Below are positions 48,471 to 57,884 of a stretch of 64,000 bases of DNA, piece after piece (positions within the stretch are counted from its first letter, which is position 1; each line of letters starts with the position of its first letter). The position numbers and the translations under genes are program-made. This stretch comes from Bacillota bacterium. Its GTDB lineage: Bacteria; Bacillota; Clostridia; Saccharofermentanales; DTU023. The notes beneath the pieces were generated by a model. The model made no database searches. It was not told the origin of the DNA and worked only from the letters and a program-made list of their open reading frames with translations. Location of the stretch: positions 1 through 64,000 of the forward strand of contig JAMNZB010000007.1 in NCBI GenBank assembly GCA_023622515.1, in the 5' to 3' direction.

Positions 48471-49676
48471 ATGGCAATTAATTTTACCAGCTTATATTAC
48501 CGTAATCCTTATTGCTCGGAGTTTGAGGCGGAAGTTCTCCGCTGCGAGGGACCAAATAAAAAAGGTGAATACCAGATCATCCTTTCTGACTCGGCCTTTT
48601 ATCCTGAAGGCGGAGGGCAGCCCGGAGATCGTGGACGCCTTGGCCATGTGCGGGTCTTGGACACTCGATTTATTTATGATGAGCATGTACATATTTGTGA
48701 TGGCTCCCTTAGCCCCGGTCAAAAGGTCCGGGGGCGGCTTGATTTTGAGCGGCGCTTCGATTTTATGCAACAACATTCCGGTGAGCACCTTTTATCCGGC
48801 CTGGCAAAAGAACACTATGGGGCAACAAATGTCGGCTTTCATATTAATGAATTTGAAATGACCCTTGATTTTGATAAGGAAATTAGTGAGCAAGATGCCC
48901 TCTTTCTGGAGGATAGAGCGAATGAGATTGTTTTTAAAAATCTTGATATTGATATTCTTTTTCCGGAAGAGAAGCTGTTAATAGACCTGGATTACCGCAG
49001 TAAAATTGACTTATCGGGCCCCGTCCGTATCGTTCATATTGCCGGTGTCGATGACTGTGCCTGTTGTGGAACCCATGTTAAAAAAACAGGGGAAATCGGT
49101 CTTGTTAAACTCGTTGATATGATTAAATATAAGGGCGGAGTCCGCATTACTTGCCTTTGCGGGAGGAGGGCGCTCAAAGACTATCGCCGGCTTGCCGAAC
49201 AAGCCGCCGGTATTTCGCAGGCTTTTTCTCTTAATTCCCGCGAACTCATGCCTGATCTAGCCCGCAGCTTGGACAAAATCTCCGCCTTGGAGGAAAGTCT
49301 GAAAAAACGTAATGAGGAGCTGGTGGACATTCTTTCTGGTCTGGCCAAAGGGCAGTACCTTCTCTGGTTTGACCCTACTTTAGATAAGAAAACACAAAAA
49401 GTAGTTGCCAAGTATGCTGCAGAAGCGGGGCTGGCTGCCTGCTTTTCTTTTATTCCCTTAGATCAGGATGGGGCAGAAAATCAATTTCGCTATGTATTTT
49501 ACTCCCCTGAAGCCCCCTTAGATTCTGTGCAAAAAGCTTTGAGTAAAGCCTTCCCTGTACGCGGGGGAGGGCGAGGCGGATTTTTCCAGGGACAGGTTGA
49601 AGCCGCTTATGACGAACTCTGTGCTTTCTTTGTGCAAGAATTTGGCCCTGAACTTTTCATTTGGCCCAAGAACTAA
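48471..49676 (+). CDS. Alanyl-tRNA editing protein (AlaX-like)
   Basis: ILSDSAFYPEGGGQPGDRG, MQQHSGEHLLSGL, DDCACCGTHVKKTGEIGLVKL. Confidence 0.92.
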   Translation: MAINFTSLYYRNPYCSEFEAEVLRCEGPNKKGEYQIILSDSAFYPEGGGQPGDRGRLGHVRVLDTRFIYDEHVHICDGSLSPGQKVRGRLDFERRFDFMQQHSGEHLLSGLAKEHYGATNVGFHINEFEMTLDFDKEISEQDALFLEDRANEIVFKNLDIDILFPEEKLLIDLDYRSKIDLSGPVRIVHIAGVDDCACCGTHVKKTGEIGLVKLVDMIKYKGGVRITCLCGRRALKDYRRLAEQAAGISQAFSLNSRELMPDLARSLDKISALEESLKKRNEELVDILSGLAKGQYLLWFDPTLDKKTQKVVAKYAAEAGLAACFSFIPLDQDGAENQFRYVFYSPEAPLDSVQKALSKAFPVRGGGRGGFFQGQVEAAYDELCAFFVQEFGPELFIWPKN

Positions 49677-49764
49677 GAAGTCACACAAGGGGCTTGACGG
49701 CGACCGGTGGTTAGCGAAGGAATAAGACAATATAGATTTTACTCGATAGTGCACGAACTATAGG

Positions 49765-50559
49765 ATGGCAAAAAACAAGGAGAAACTGATGAAAGATAAA
49801 CGAAAAATTATTAGCGATATTATCCAGCAAGGGCTGATTTTATTTGCTTTGGGCCTGGCCCTGCTTTTCCTCTTTAAAGAAAGAGCGGCTCTTGACAATT
49901 TAGGCCCCTTTTCTTTTATGAAAATCGTCTTGTGGCTGGCGATTCTTCTTTTTCTTTTAGTTTTTATCGAGACAATTAGAAATCTGAGCTCCTCTTACCT
50001 GTTCCGGCGCTTTGATCCGGCTGATCCAGCTAGCTTGGAAGAATTGGCAAAAATAAAACGCTATCGTACATTTCGCCCTGTGAAAATCGATAAGGCCGGT
50101 GAAACTGCTGTTTTGCGCTATCTGCATGCTGTGCAGGCGAAGGGGTTTAAAGAAGTAGCAAGGCAAAGTTTCGGTATTGTTTTAGAGAAGGGGAAAAGTG
50201 CAGAACGTTTCATTATCATTTACAAGCCGATGCTTAATGTTATTATTGCTGACCGACATCTGAAAGAGGCATCAGAATATATTTTACGTACAAGAAATAC
50301 GCCTCGGAGGAATGCTATTCTCTTTGTTAGTGATATGGAGTCGGATACGGAAATGCTTTCCTCGGCTGTTTGCGCTGTTAATTTTGTCCCTAAATTAAGT
50401 CCCGGCCTTATTCTTATGCCTTATGTCTTGGATTTACGCCATGGCCGCCTCTTTTACCCGCAAGATCGTAGTGGGCAAAGTATCATGGATCTTCTCTATT
50501 TTCGTGAGCAGAGAAGAGAAATTATCGGCCATAGCAATTTTGCAGACCGTCGCAAATAG
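49765..50559 (+). CDS. Unknown protein with two N-terminal TMs and a soluble C-terminal domain
   Basis: Two hydrophobic segments then charged ~170-aa domain; no recognised motif. Confidence 0.6.
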   Translation: MAKNKEKLMKDKRKIISDIIQQGLILFALGLALLFLFKERAALDNLGPFSFMKIVLWLAILLFLLVFIETIRNLSSSYLFRRFDPADPASLEELAKIKRYRTFRPVKIDKAGETAVLRYLHAVQAKGFKEVARQSFGIVLEKGKSAERFIIIYKPMLNVIIADRHLKEASEYILRTRNTPRRNAILFVSDMESDTEMLSSAVCAVNFVPKLSPGLILMPYVLDLRHGRLFYPQDRSGQSIMDLLYFREQRREIIGHSNFADRRK

Positions 50560-50580
50560 CCCGGGCCCTCTCCTAGCTTA

Positions 50581-51579
50581 ATGCTGGCGAAGTGTTTTGA
50601 GAGCCCTTTTCCGGCTAAAAGTTTTTGCTCATTGAAGGTAAGGAATATGCTAAGAAAAAGCAAACAAGTCCCGGTTAGGATTGACTATGCTGAGAATAAT
50701 CTTCTTTTTCAGGTGCATTGGCTTGTTCAAACTAAAACAACGGATAGGCAAGAAATAGACTTATATATTCGCCTCATGGAAGAAGGCATTCGTAAATCTT
50801 GGGGCCCCACCCTGGACTTGACGGAAGACCTTTATCTTGCCCTTTGCCAACTTTTACAAAAAAGAGCCCCCCAAAGCCTTGAGGACTTTAAAAGAGATGT
50901 CCGGCGCAAGAGGGCAGAGGACCTCAGGCGTAGGCAAGAGCGGGCATATGGGTATTTAAATTCCGCCCTCCGCCAGCTTAAGGATAAGCGGAAGGCAGGG
51001 CCGCTCCCCCGGGTCAATTTTAATAATCCAACTATCAAGATAGGTATCCGCTTTATTTTCACAAGAGAATCTTTTGCAGGCAAGTATCCCCTATGGCGGT
51101 TTTTCAGGCGCTCTTTAGAGGGGGCAAGGCGCCCCCTGCTCATCTATATAAAATCTATGCGAATTGCTCCGGCCCATGTAAAAAGCAGTATTTTCCGAAG
51201 AGTTTGGGGCTTTTTTCGCGATGGGAAAATCATTAGTATAGGTTTTAACTGGCATCCCTTATACCCGGGTTTAATGTTTTTGCCTGCTAATCGTTCATCT
51301 AGTTACTTTAAAAAGCTTACTGCCCATGAATTTGGTCATATTATGGGCCTTTCTGATGCCTACAGCGCATGGTACAGGGCCTATGATGAATATGCCGGCT
51401 CGGAAAATTATTTGATGAACAGCAATGGTCATATTCAGGCGGAAGAGTGGCTATTGCTATTCAAAGCACAGAGCTGCGGTAAATTGAGCCACTTTCCCTA
51501 TCGTTTTGAAGGAAAAGGTTTTTGGCAAGGCCTGAAAAAAGAGTTGCGCTACTATATGAAAAAGATATTTCAGAAATAA
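50581..51579 (+). CDS. Predicted metzincin-like zinc metalloprotease, no signal peptide
   Basis: AHEFGHIMGLSDAY (HExxHxxGxxD) followed about 30 residues later by NYLMNS; shorter start ATG 50647 possible. Confidence 0.6.
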   Translation: MLAKCFESPFPAKSFCSLKVRNMLRKSKQVPVRIDYAENNLLFQVHWLVQTKTTDRQEIDLYIRLMEEGIRKSWGPTLDLTEDLYLALCQLLQKRAPQSLEDFKRDVRRKRAEDLRRRQERAYGYLNSALRQLKDKRKAGPLPRVNFNNPTIKIGIRFIFTRESFAGKYPLWRFFRRSLEGARRPLLIYIKSMRIAPAHVKSSIFRRVWGFFRDGKIISIGFNWHPLYPGLMFLPANRSSSYFKKLTAHEFGHIMGLSDAYSAWYRAYDEYAGSENYLMNSNGHIQAEEWLLLFKAQSCGKLSHFPYRFEGKGFWQGLKKELRYYMKKIFQK

Positions 51580-51922
51580 CTTTCGCCTGTGAAGTTATTG
51601 TCTGATAGCATGAGAAAATTGGAGAAATTGTGTTTTGGAATTCATTCATAGTTAAAACAACCAATAGTTTACAACTGACTCAACTACAGGTAGGGCGAGA
51701 GCCGGGAATTCAACGAGTGACCTATTCTCTTGGCAGCCGGAAAAATTTATTATCTAGTTGAGTAGTTTAGTAACCGGAGCTGAATAAGAGCAAAAAAAGC
51801 TATATCAGCTAAGAAGGATTTGGGGAAAGATTAAAATGATATACATTATAAGTTTGTTTCCCGGCCTATTACTAAAATACATACTGAGTGGAAAACAACG
51901 AAATCTAGGAGGAATTAAGCAC

Positions 51923-52423
51923 ATGAACTATGAAGCATTAGGAAATAATATCAGCCGATACCGCAAGGCCAAAGGCATGACTCAAGAGAACTTGGCGGAA
52001 AAACTGGGTGTGTCGGCCCAGGCTGTTTCAAAATGGGAAAACGGACAGTCCTATCCCGATATCTCCCTTTTACCTGAACTAGCAAAGATTTTTCAGGTCA
52101 GTATGGATGACCTCTTCTCCTATGAACAAAAAAGTGAGGTCTTTCTTGTCCCGGAAAGTGAAAGAAAATCATTGGATGAGATGTTTCTGCGGGTCCGCGT
52201 ACATTCAAGTTCCGGTGATAAAGTTCAGGTTAATATGCCTGCCCCTCTTTTTAAGTTGGCCAGTCAAAGTGGAATGATTTCTTTCGGTTCAGAGGAGCAA
52301 AAAATAAATTTTTCTCAGATTGATTTTGACCAACTTTTTAAACTTATGGACCAGGGGGTTATGGGTAAGCTTGTAGAAGTTGAAACCGCGGACGGTGATA
52401 CTGTGGAAGTATATGTGGAGTAA
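51923..52423 (+). CDS. XRE-family HTH regulator
   Basis: ISRYRKAKGMTQENLAEKLGVSAQAVSKWENGQSYPDISLLPELAKIFQVSMDDLF; RBS AGGAGG before ATG 51923. Confidence 0.92.
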   Translation: MNYEALGNNISRYRKAKGMTQENLAEKLGVSAQAVSKWENGQSYPDISLLPELAKIFQVSMDDLFSYEQKSEVFLVPESERKSLDEMFLRVRVHSSSGDKVQVNMPAPLFKLASQSGMISFGSEEQKINFSQIDFDQLFKLMDQGVMGKLVEVETADGDTVEVYVE

Positions 52424-52468
52424 TGGAGTAAGGCTTAGTGGGGTTGCAAGCTAAATAAGGGAGGAAAT

Positions 52469-52744
52469 ATGAAGATAAAAATTCGGTCTGCAAATAAAAA
52501 TTTGACCCTGTTTTTACCAAACCGGCTCATTTTAAGTAATAATCTTTGGCGACTTGTTGGAAGATTCAATAAAGAGGCAGAGAGCAAAGAACAATTACCG
52601 GGCGGACAGGCCTTAGCTGCGCTTTCCGGTGAAGATATAAAGCTGGTCCGTTCCTGCCTTAAGCAAATGAAAAAGAAGTATCCGGGTTTAGCCTTGGTCG
52701 AAGTTTCCAGTCTGGACGGAACCGAAATAAAGGTATATCCTTAG
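52469..52744 (+). CDS. Small conserved-looking protein of unknown function
   Basis: 91 aa with RBS GGGAGG; probably co-transcribed with the XRE regulator. Confidence 0.5.
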   Translation: MKIKIRSANKNLTLFLPNRLILSNNLWRLVGRFNKEAESKEQLPGGQALAALSGEDIKLVRSCLKQMKKKYPGLALVEVSSLDGTEIKVYP

Positions 52745-52791
52745 CGAGGAAATTCTTTTGAGGATGGATAACATGATTTTAAGGAGGTCCC

Positions 52792-53670
52792 ATGTCCGAT
52801 TCAATGTTCAATGAAAGCTTTATTATTCCGCGAGTAGCCGCAATACATGACCTATGTGGTTATGGCAATTGTTCTTTAGGTGTTGCCATGCCCGTTCTAT
52901 CTGCGGCCGGTATTGAGGTTTGTCCCGTGCCGACGTCGGCTCTTGCCGCTCATACGGCTTTTCCCCACTATAGTTTTGCTGACTTTACCCCACATCTGGA
53001 GGAGTATCTTGCTGTATGGGAAAAAATACATATTCCTCTTTGTGGTGCCTATTCAGGATTTTTAGGTTCAGCGGAACAAATCACAATTTTTTCCCGGCTC
53101 TTTGACCAACATCCTGACTGGAAACTTGTGGTTGATCCTTGTATGGCGGACCACGGAAAGCGCTATAAAACCTATACGGATGAGATGTGTGAAAAAATGA
53201 CGGAGCTTTGTCAACGGGCTGATGTCATTTTGCCCAATCTCACGGAAGCGTCAATTTTGCTGGATAAAGAATATAGAGGGCAGAATTATAGTGTTGAAGA
53301 GGCAGAAAAGCTTGTTGATGAGCTTCTTGCTATTGGGGCGAAAGCGGTTATTTTAAAAGGTATTGAGCGTGGTGATGGCCGGATTGTCAATGCCATCAAA
53401 GGAGAAGATATCCCTTATGAAGAACATAGCCATGAATTGCTGCCCTATAAACTGCATGGCACCGGTGACCTTTTTGCCTCAATCGTTTCGGCCTGCTATT
53501 TTCGCCATATTCCTTTAAGTAAGGCAACGTATATTGCCGGCGAGTTTCTGGTAAGAGCGCTTCGTATTTCAGCCTACCAGGAAGGTTTTGAGGAACGGGG
53601 CGTTTCCTATGAGCCTCTTTTGCATGATATTGCAAAAATGATTGAAAGTGAACTTGACAAGACTAGGTAA
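52792..53670 (+). CDS. Pyridoxamine/pyridoxal kinase
   Basis: AAIHDLCGYGNCSLGVAMPVLSAAGIEVCPVPTSALAAHT, VDPCMADHGKRY, LPNLTEASILL, HGTGDLFASI. Confidence 0.92.
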   Translation: MSDSMFNESFIIPRVAAIHDLCGYGNCSLGVAMPVLSAAGIEVCPVPTSALAAHTAFPHYSFADFTPHLEEYLAVWEKIHIPLCGAYSGFLGSAEQITIFSRLFDQHPDWKLVVDPCMADHGKRYKTYTDEMCEKMTELCQRADVILPNLTEASILLDKEYRGQNYSVEEAEKLVDELLAIGAKAVILKGIERGDGRIVNAIKGEDIPYEEHSHELLPYKLHGTGDLFASIVSACYFRHIPLSKATYIAGEFLVRALRISAYQEGFEERGVSYEPLLHDIAKMIESELDKTR

Positions 53671-53683
53671 ACTAGTGTAAATT
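53654..53683 (+). promoter_or_regulatory. sigma70-type promoter for tRNA-Val(GAC), overlapping the kinase 3' end
   Basis: TTGACA (53654-53659), 18-bp spacer, TAAATT (53678-53683). Confidence 0.6.
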
Positions 53684-53695
53684 AGGTGGGCACTC

Positions 53696-53772
53696 GGGTT
53701 CTTAGCTCAGCTGGTTAGAGTGCCTGCGTGACATGCAGGAAGTCGATGGTTCAAATCCATTAGAACCCACCA
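53696..53772 (+). tRNA. tRNA-Val (GAC), CCA encoded
   Basis: Acceptor GGGTTCT/AGAACCC; anticodon stem CCTGC/GCAGG with loop GTGACAT; GGTTCAAATCC; ACCA. Confidence 0.93.
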
Positions 53773-53774
53773 AA

Positions 53775-53808
53775 GAAGCTCACAAAGAAATTTGTGGGCT
53801 TTTTCTTT
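53775..53808 (+). terminator. Rho-independent terminator
   Basis: AGCTCACAAAG...TTTGTGGGCT then TTTTC. Confidence 0.75.
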
Positions 53809-53983
53809 TTGTTAAAGCAAAGTAAATTATTCTCGGGACAAGCAAATTAGATCGGGTATTGCTATATAATTTTTGTGAGATAGCTTGGGCATAGGTCAAG
53901 ATAGACCGGTGAAAGCTGTATAATAAAACTGTATAAAAAGTATATAATGAAAGTTATGAATCAAAGAACATAAGGAGAAATTT

Positions 53984-55882
53984 ATGAGTATTGATGTGAC
54001 GAAAGTAAAAGATGATCTCTATCAAGCGGTTAATGCAAAGACACTTGAAGAAATGGTTATTCCTGCAGACAAGCCTTCTACAGGCGGTTTTATGGTACTT
54101 GCAGAGGCCATGGAAAAACTTTTGCGCAAAGATTTAGACGCCATGCTGGAGGGTGAAATTTCCTGCGAGAATGCCGAAGAAGAGGAAATGCTTGCCTTCT
54201 ATAAGAAGAGCCGAAACTTCGCCGAGCGGGATGAAGCAGGGGCTGCCCCGGCCCTGCCCTTACTTGAGCAAATTAGGGCTGTTGCCAGCTTGGAGGACCT
54301 GGCTTCCCTGACGAAAGAGTGGATTAACAAAGGCCTCCCCTCTCTTTTTCATCTGGGCGTAATGGCCGATATGATGCAGGCAACAAAAAACGCCTTGTAT
54401 CTTGTCCCGCCGCAAATTATTCTGCCGGACAAAGCTTATTATGAGAATGAAGCAGGTGAACAGTTGTTGGAGATTTACCGCATGATGAGCCATGATGTGC
54501 TGGGTGAAGCGGGCATCCCGGAGGCTGACATTGCCAGGCTGGTCGAGGATACGCTCAGCTTTGATAAGAGTCTGGCTCCCTTAACGAGAAGCGCAGAAGA
54601 AAAGGCGGACTACACAAAAATGTATAATCCTCGCAGTATCGAGGAGATTCGGAGCTACCATCCGAACTTTGATCTGGCCACTCTTTTGCAAGAGCTTGTT
54701 CACCCTGAATTGAAGCAAGTTATTGTCACAGAACCTGAATTTTTTGAACATTTTGCTGAGCTTATTACTGAAGAAAAGTTAGAAGAAATCAAATCCTGGC
54801 TTATTGTAAGAAGCCTCAATTTTGCCACCCCCTATTTATCTGAGCGCTTACGCCAAAAGGGTAGTTTATTCGCTTTACAGTTGATGGGAATCCCGGAACT
54901 TGAAGATAAGGAAAAACATGCTTTCAATCTGACAAGGAACACGTATGACCAAGTCCTAGGCCAATACTATGCCAAAAAATATTTTGGAGAAGAAGCCCGG
55001 GCTGATGTTGAAGATATGGTTAAAAGCATGATTGATGTCTATAAGGAAAGGCTAGCTGAAAACACCTGGCTGAGTAAAGAAACAATAGAAAAGGCTATTG
55101 TAAAATTGGATGCCATTGACCCCTTAATCGGTTTTCCCGACTCTTATCCCGACCACTATAAAAAATTAAAAGTGGATTCTGAGAAGAGCCTCCTGGAAAC
55201 AGTACTTGCCTTTAACCAAATTGTCTCTGCCGTACAGAGGGATAAGTGGGCTAAGGATGTTGACCGGAAAGAATGGCATATGAGTGCGGATACTGTTAAT
55301 GCCTATTACTCGCCCACCAGCAATGTTATCTGCTTCCCGGCGGCGATTTTACAAGAACCCTTTTATAGTTTGAAGCAATCCAGAAGTGCCAACTATGGTG
55401 GCATCGGGGCGGTTATTGCCCACGAGATCAGCCATGCCTTTGATAATAACGGGGCCAAGGTAGATGCGGAAGGCAATTTATTTAATTGGTGGAAAGAAGA
55501 GGATTATGAAAACTTTTCGGCCAGGGCAGAGGAGATGGTCAAACTTTGGGACGGCATAGAAATTTATGGAGGCAAGGTAAACGGCAGGTTGACCGTAAGC
55601 GAAAACATTGCCGATGCAGGCGGACTGACCTGCGCCCTCCAGGCCTTGCAGCGTGAAGAAAGCTATGACTTGAAAGACTTTTTCTACAACTGGGCAAGAG
55701 TATGGTGCCAAAAGGGTCGCGAAGAATATTTGCAACTTCTACTTACCGTAGATGTCCACTCGCCGAATCCCTTACGGGCTAATATGCCTGTCCGCAGCAT
55801 AGATGAATTCTATAGCACTTTCGACGTAAAAGAGGGAGACCGCATGTTCTTAAAAGAAGAAGAGCGGATTACGATTTGGTAG
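53984..55882 (+). CDS. M13 family (PepO-type) metallopeptidase
   Basis: VIAHEISHAFDNNGA (HExxH) and ENIADAGGLTCAL; no signal peptide. Confidence 0.94.
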   Translation: MSIDVTKVKDDLYQAVNAKTLEEMVIPADKPSTGGFMVLAEAMEKLLRKDLDAMLEGEISCENAEEEEMLAFYKKSRNFAERDEAGAAPALPLLEQIRAVASLEDLASLTKEWINKGLPSLFHLGVMADMMQATKNALYLVPPQIILPDKAYYENEAGEQLLEIYRMMSHDVLGEAGIPEADIARLVEDTLSFDKSLAPLTRSAEEKADYTKMYNPRSIEEIRSYHPNFDLATLLQELVHPELKQVIVTEPEFFEHFAELITEEKLEEIKSWLIVRSLNFATPYLSERLRQKGSLFALQLMGIPELEDKEKHAFNLTRNTYDQVLGQYYAKKYFGEEARADVEDMVKSMIDVYKERLAENTWLSKETIEKAIVKLDAIDPLIGFPDSYPDHYKKLKVDSEKSLLETVLAFNQIVSAVQRDKWAKDVDRKEWHMSADTVNAYYSPTSNVICFPAAILQEPFYSLKQSRSANYGGIGAVIAHEISHAFDNNGAKVDAEGNLFNWWKEEDYENFSARAEEMVKLWDGIEIYGGKVNGRLTVSENIADAGGLTCALQALQREESYDLKDFFYNWARVWCQKGREEYLQLLLTVDVHSPNPLRANMPVRSIDEFYSTFDVKEGDRMFLKEEERITIW

Positions 55883-55938
55883 GCAAGCCTATTAAATTCC
55901 CTTTAAAAGAGGATATTAGAAGCAAGACAAATCAATGA

Positions 55939-55976
55939 AAAAAGAACCTCCCAGATTACCGGGAGGTTCTTTCACT
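55939..55976. terminator. Bidirectional terminator between convergent genes
   Basis: AAAAGAACCTCCC-AGATTAC-CGGGAGGTTCTTT, A-run and T-run on both sides. Confidence 0.8.
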
Positions 55977-56018
55977 TAATGTGCAAAGATATGTATTATC
56001 TTTTTTTAGCCTCTATCC

Positions 56019-57500
56019 CTATACGACACGATTTTCAATAGACATACCGTGTTTGTTTGCATAGCGTACGGTGGCAGCGGCATAAAGTGCAGTAAGTATG
56101 GCAGCAACAACATAGCTGGCCGCGAAGCTTCCTTCGGCGAGGCCGAGTAAGTGGTCAAGATTGAAGCCGATTTTTGCATTGAGGATAAAGCTCATGGTGA
56201 CAAAGGCATAGAACATGCCGGGGATTAAAGAAATGTATTTATTCTTATTCCTGATGGCAAGGTAGACTGTAATCATGGCCATGGCAAAGACCGCAATGAA
56301 TTGGTTGGTAAAGGCAAAGTAGCGCCAGAGGATCATAAAGCCGCCGGTTGATGTTTTAGCCCAGGCCAGGATAGCAGCAACAAGAACAAAGATAGGTATG
56401 GAGACACTCAAACGTTTCTTCGTCTCTCTTTGGTCAATGTTAAACTGTTCGGCAATCATTAAACGTAAGGAGCGTAAGGCTGTATCGCCTGAAGTGATCG
56501 GCAAGACGATAACCCCTAGGATAGCGAAGATGGCTCCGACACCTCCAAGGAATTCACGGCTGATTTCCCCAATCATGAGGGTGGCCCCTTTTTGAATGCC
56601 TTTGTTGTAGAGGATCATGGCACCGGCGGCCCAGCACATAGCGATGAAGCCTTCGAGGAGCATCATGTTGAAGAAGGTGGTACGACCTTCTCTCTCATCG
56701 GTCACAGAACGTGAGATGAGGGTAGCCTGTGTGGCATGGAAGCCCGATAAGATACCGCAGGCTACGGTAATAAAGAAGGTGGGGATCCAGGGGGCCCCCA
56801 TTTTATTATGTTCGGCTAATTGGGCGAAACTAAAATTAGTCAAGCCGTTCTCGCCCCAACCATTGATTAAGACACCGATGAAGATACCGACAGCGGAGAT
56901 GACCAAGATGCCACCGAAAATCGGGTAGACCCGGCCAATGATCTTGTCAATGGGGAAGAGTGTAGCCACGATATAATAGGCAAAAATAGCCGCATAAACA
57001 ATCCAGGTCAAGGCATTGCTGGGGGAAGCTTCTTTGTTGAAAAGATCCGTCACAATCAAGTCACCGGGAGTGTAAATGAAAACAGCGCCGACCAAAAGCA
57101 TGAGAACCATAACAACGATGTTGTAAAAGGCTTTTGTTTTATTCCCTAAATACTTGGAAATTAAACGAGGCATCTGTGCCCCTCCGTTACGCATGGAAAT
57201 CATGCCTGAGAAATAGTCATGCATAGAGCCTGCAAGAATACAGCCGATAGGGATTGTAATAAAGGCTAACGGTCCGAATAAAATACCTTGAATAGGCCCA
57301 AGGATTGGCCCTGTTCCGGCAATGTTCAGTAGTTCGATGAGGGAGTTTTTCCATTTTTTCATCCCAACATAGTCAACACCGTCTGCCATGGTTGTGGCCG
57401 GGGTAGGACGGTCATCAGGTCCAAAGACCTTTTCGCAATACTTTCCGTAGGCGAAGCCACCACCGACTAGAATTAGAATACCAATTAAAAAAGTAATCAT
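56019..57500 (-). CDS. Carbon starvation protein CstA family (pyruvate/peptide transporter)
   Basis: ADGVDYVGMKKWKNSLIELLNIAGTGPILGPIQGILFGPLAFITIPIGCILAG; many TMs. Confidence 0.94.
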   Translation of the reverse strand: MITFLIGILILVGGGFAYGKYCEKVFGPDDRPTPATTMADGVDYVGMKKWKNSLIELLNIAGTGPILGPIQGILFGPLAFITIPIGCILAGSMHDYFSGMISMRNGGAQMPRLISKYLGNKTKAFYNIVVMVLMLLVGAVFIYTPGDLIVTDLFNKEASPSNALTWIVYAAIFAYYIVATLFPIDKIIGRVYPIFGGILVISAVGIFIGVLINGWGENGLTNFSFAQLAEHNKMGAPWIPTFFITVACGILSGFHATQATLISRSVTDEREGRTTFFNMMLLEGFIAMCWAAGAMILYNKGIQKGATLMIGEISREFLGGVGAIFAILGVIVLPITSGDTALRSLRLMIAEQFNIDQRETKKRLSVSIPIFVLVAAILAWAKTSTGGFMILWRYFAFTNQFIAVFAMAMITVYLAIRNKNKYISLIPGMFYAFVTMSFILNAKIGFNLDHLLGLAEGSFAASYVVAAILTALYAAATVRYANKHGMSIENRVV

Positions 57501-57528
57501 AGTATCTACCTCTTTCCTTTCCTTTCTC

Positions 57529-57572
57529 TTAATCGGACAATTGGCTGAGAATATATTCTCTTATCCGATTAA
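57529..57572. promoter_or_regulatory. Nested inverted repeats upstream of the CstA-family gene
   Basis: Outer TTAATCGGA (57529-57537) / TCCGATTAA (57564-57572); inner perfect palindrome GAGAATATATTCTC (57547-57560). Confidence 0.6.
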
Positions 57573-57884
57573 TTGTGACCATTGTATATTTATTTGCAAA
57601 AATAAGCAATCATAGGCTATCTGCTTTATGCGAATTGTAGCAATATATGGAGAATAGAGTGAAGTAAAAGAGAAATCTGAGGTGAAAAAACAAGAGAAAG
57701 ATTCTATAATATTAAATTAATTTGACTTTTTATATAATTAATCGGCTCTTTTGCTGAGAAAATTTGCTTATTTACACATCCTTTCAACTTCCGGAAATGG
57801 CTAAGGAAGGCTCTCTTGTTTCTTTGGAAATTAGAGGTAAAATACAATGAACACTCGTTAACGTACTTAGATAAGGAAAATCCT

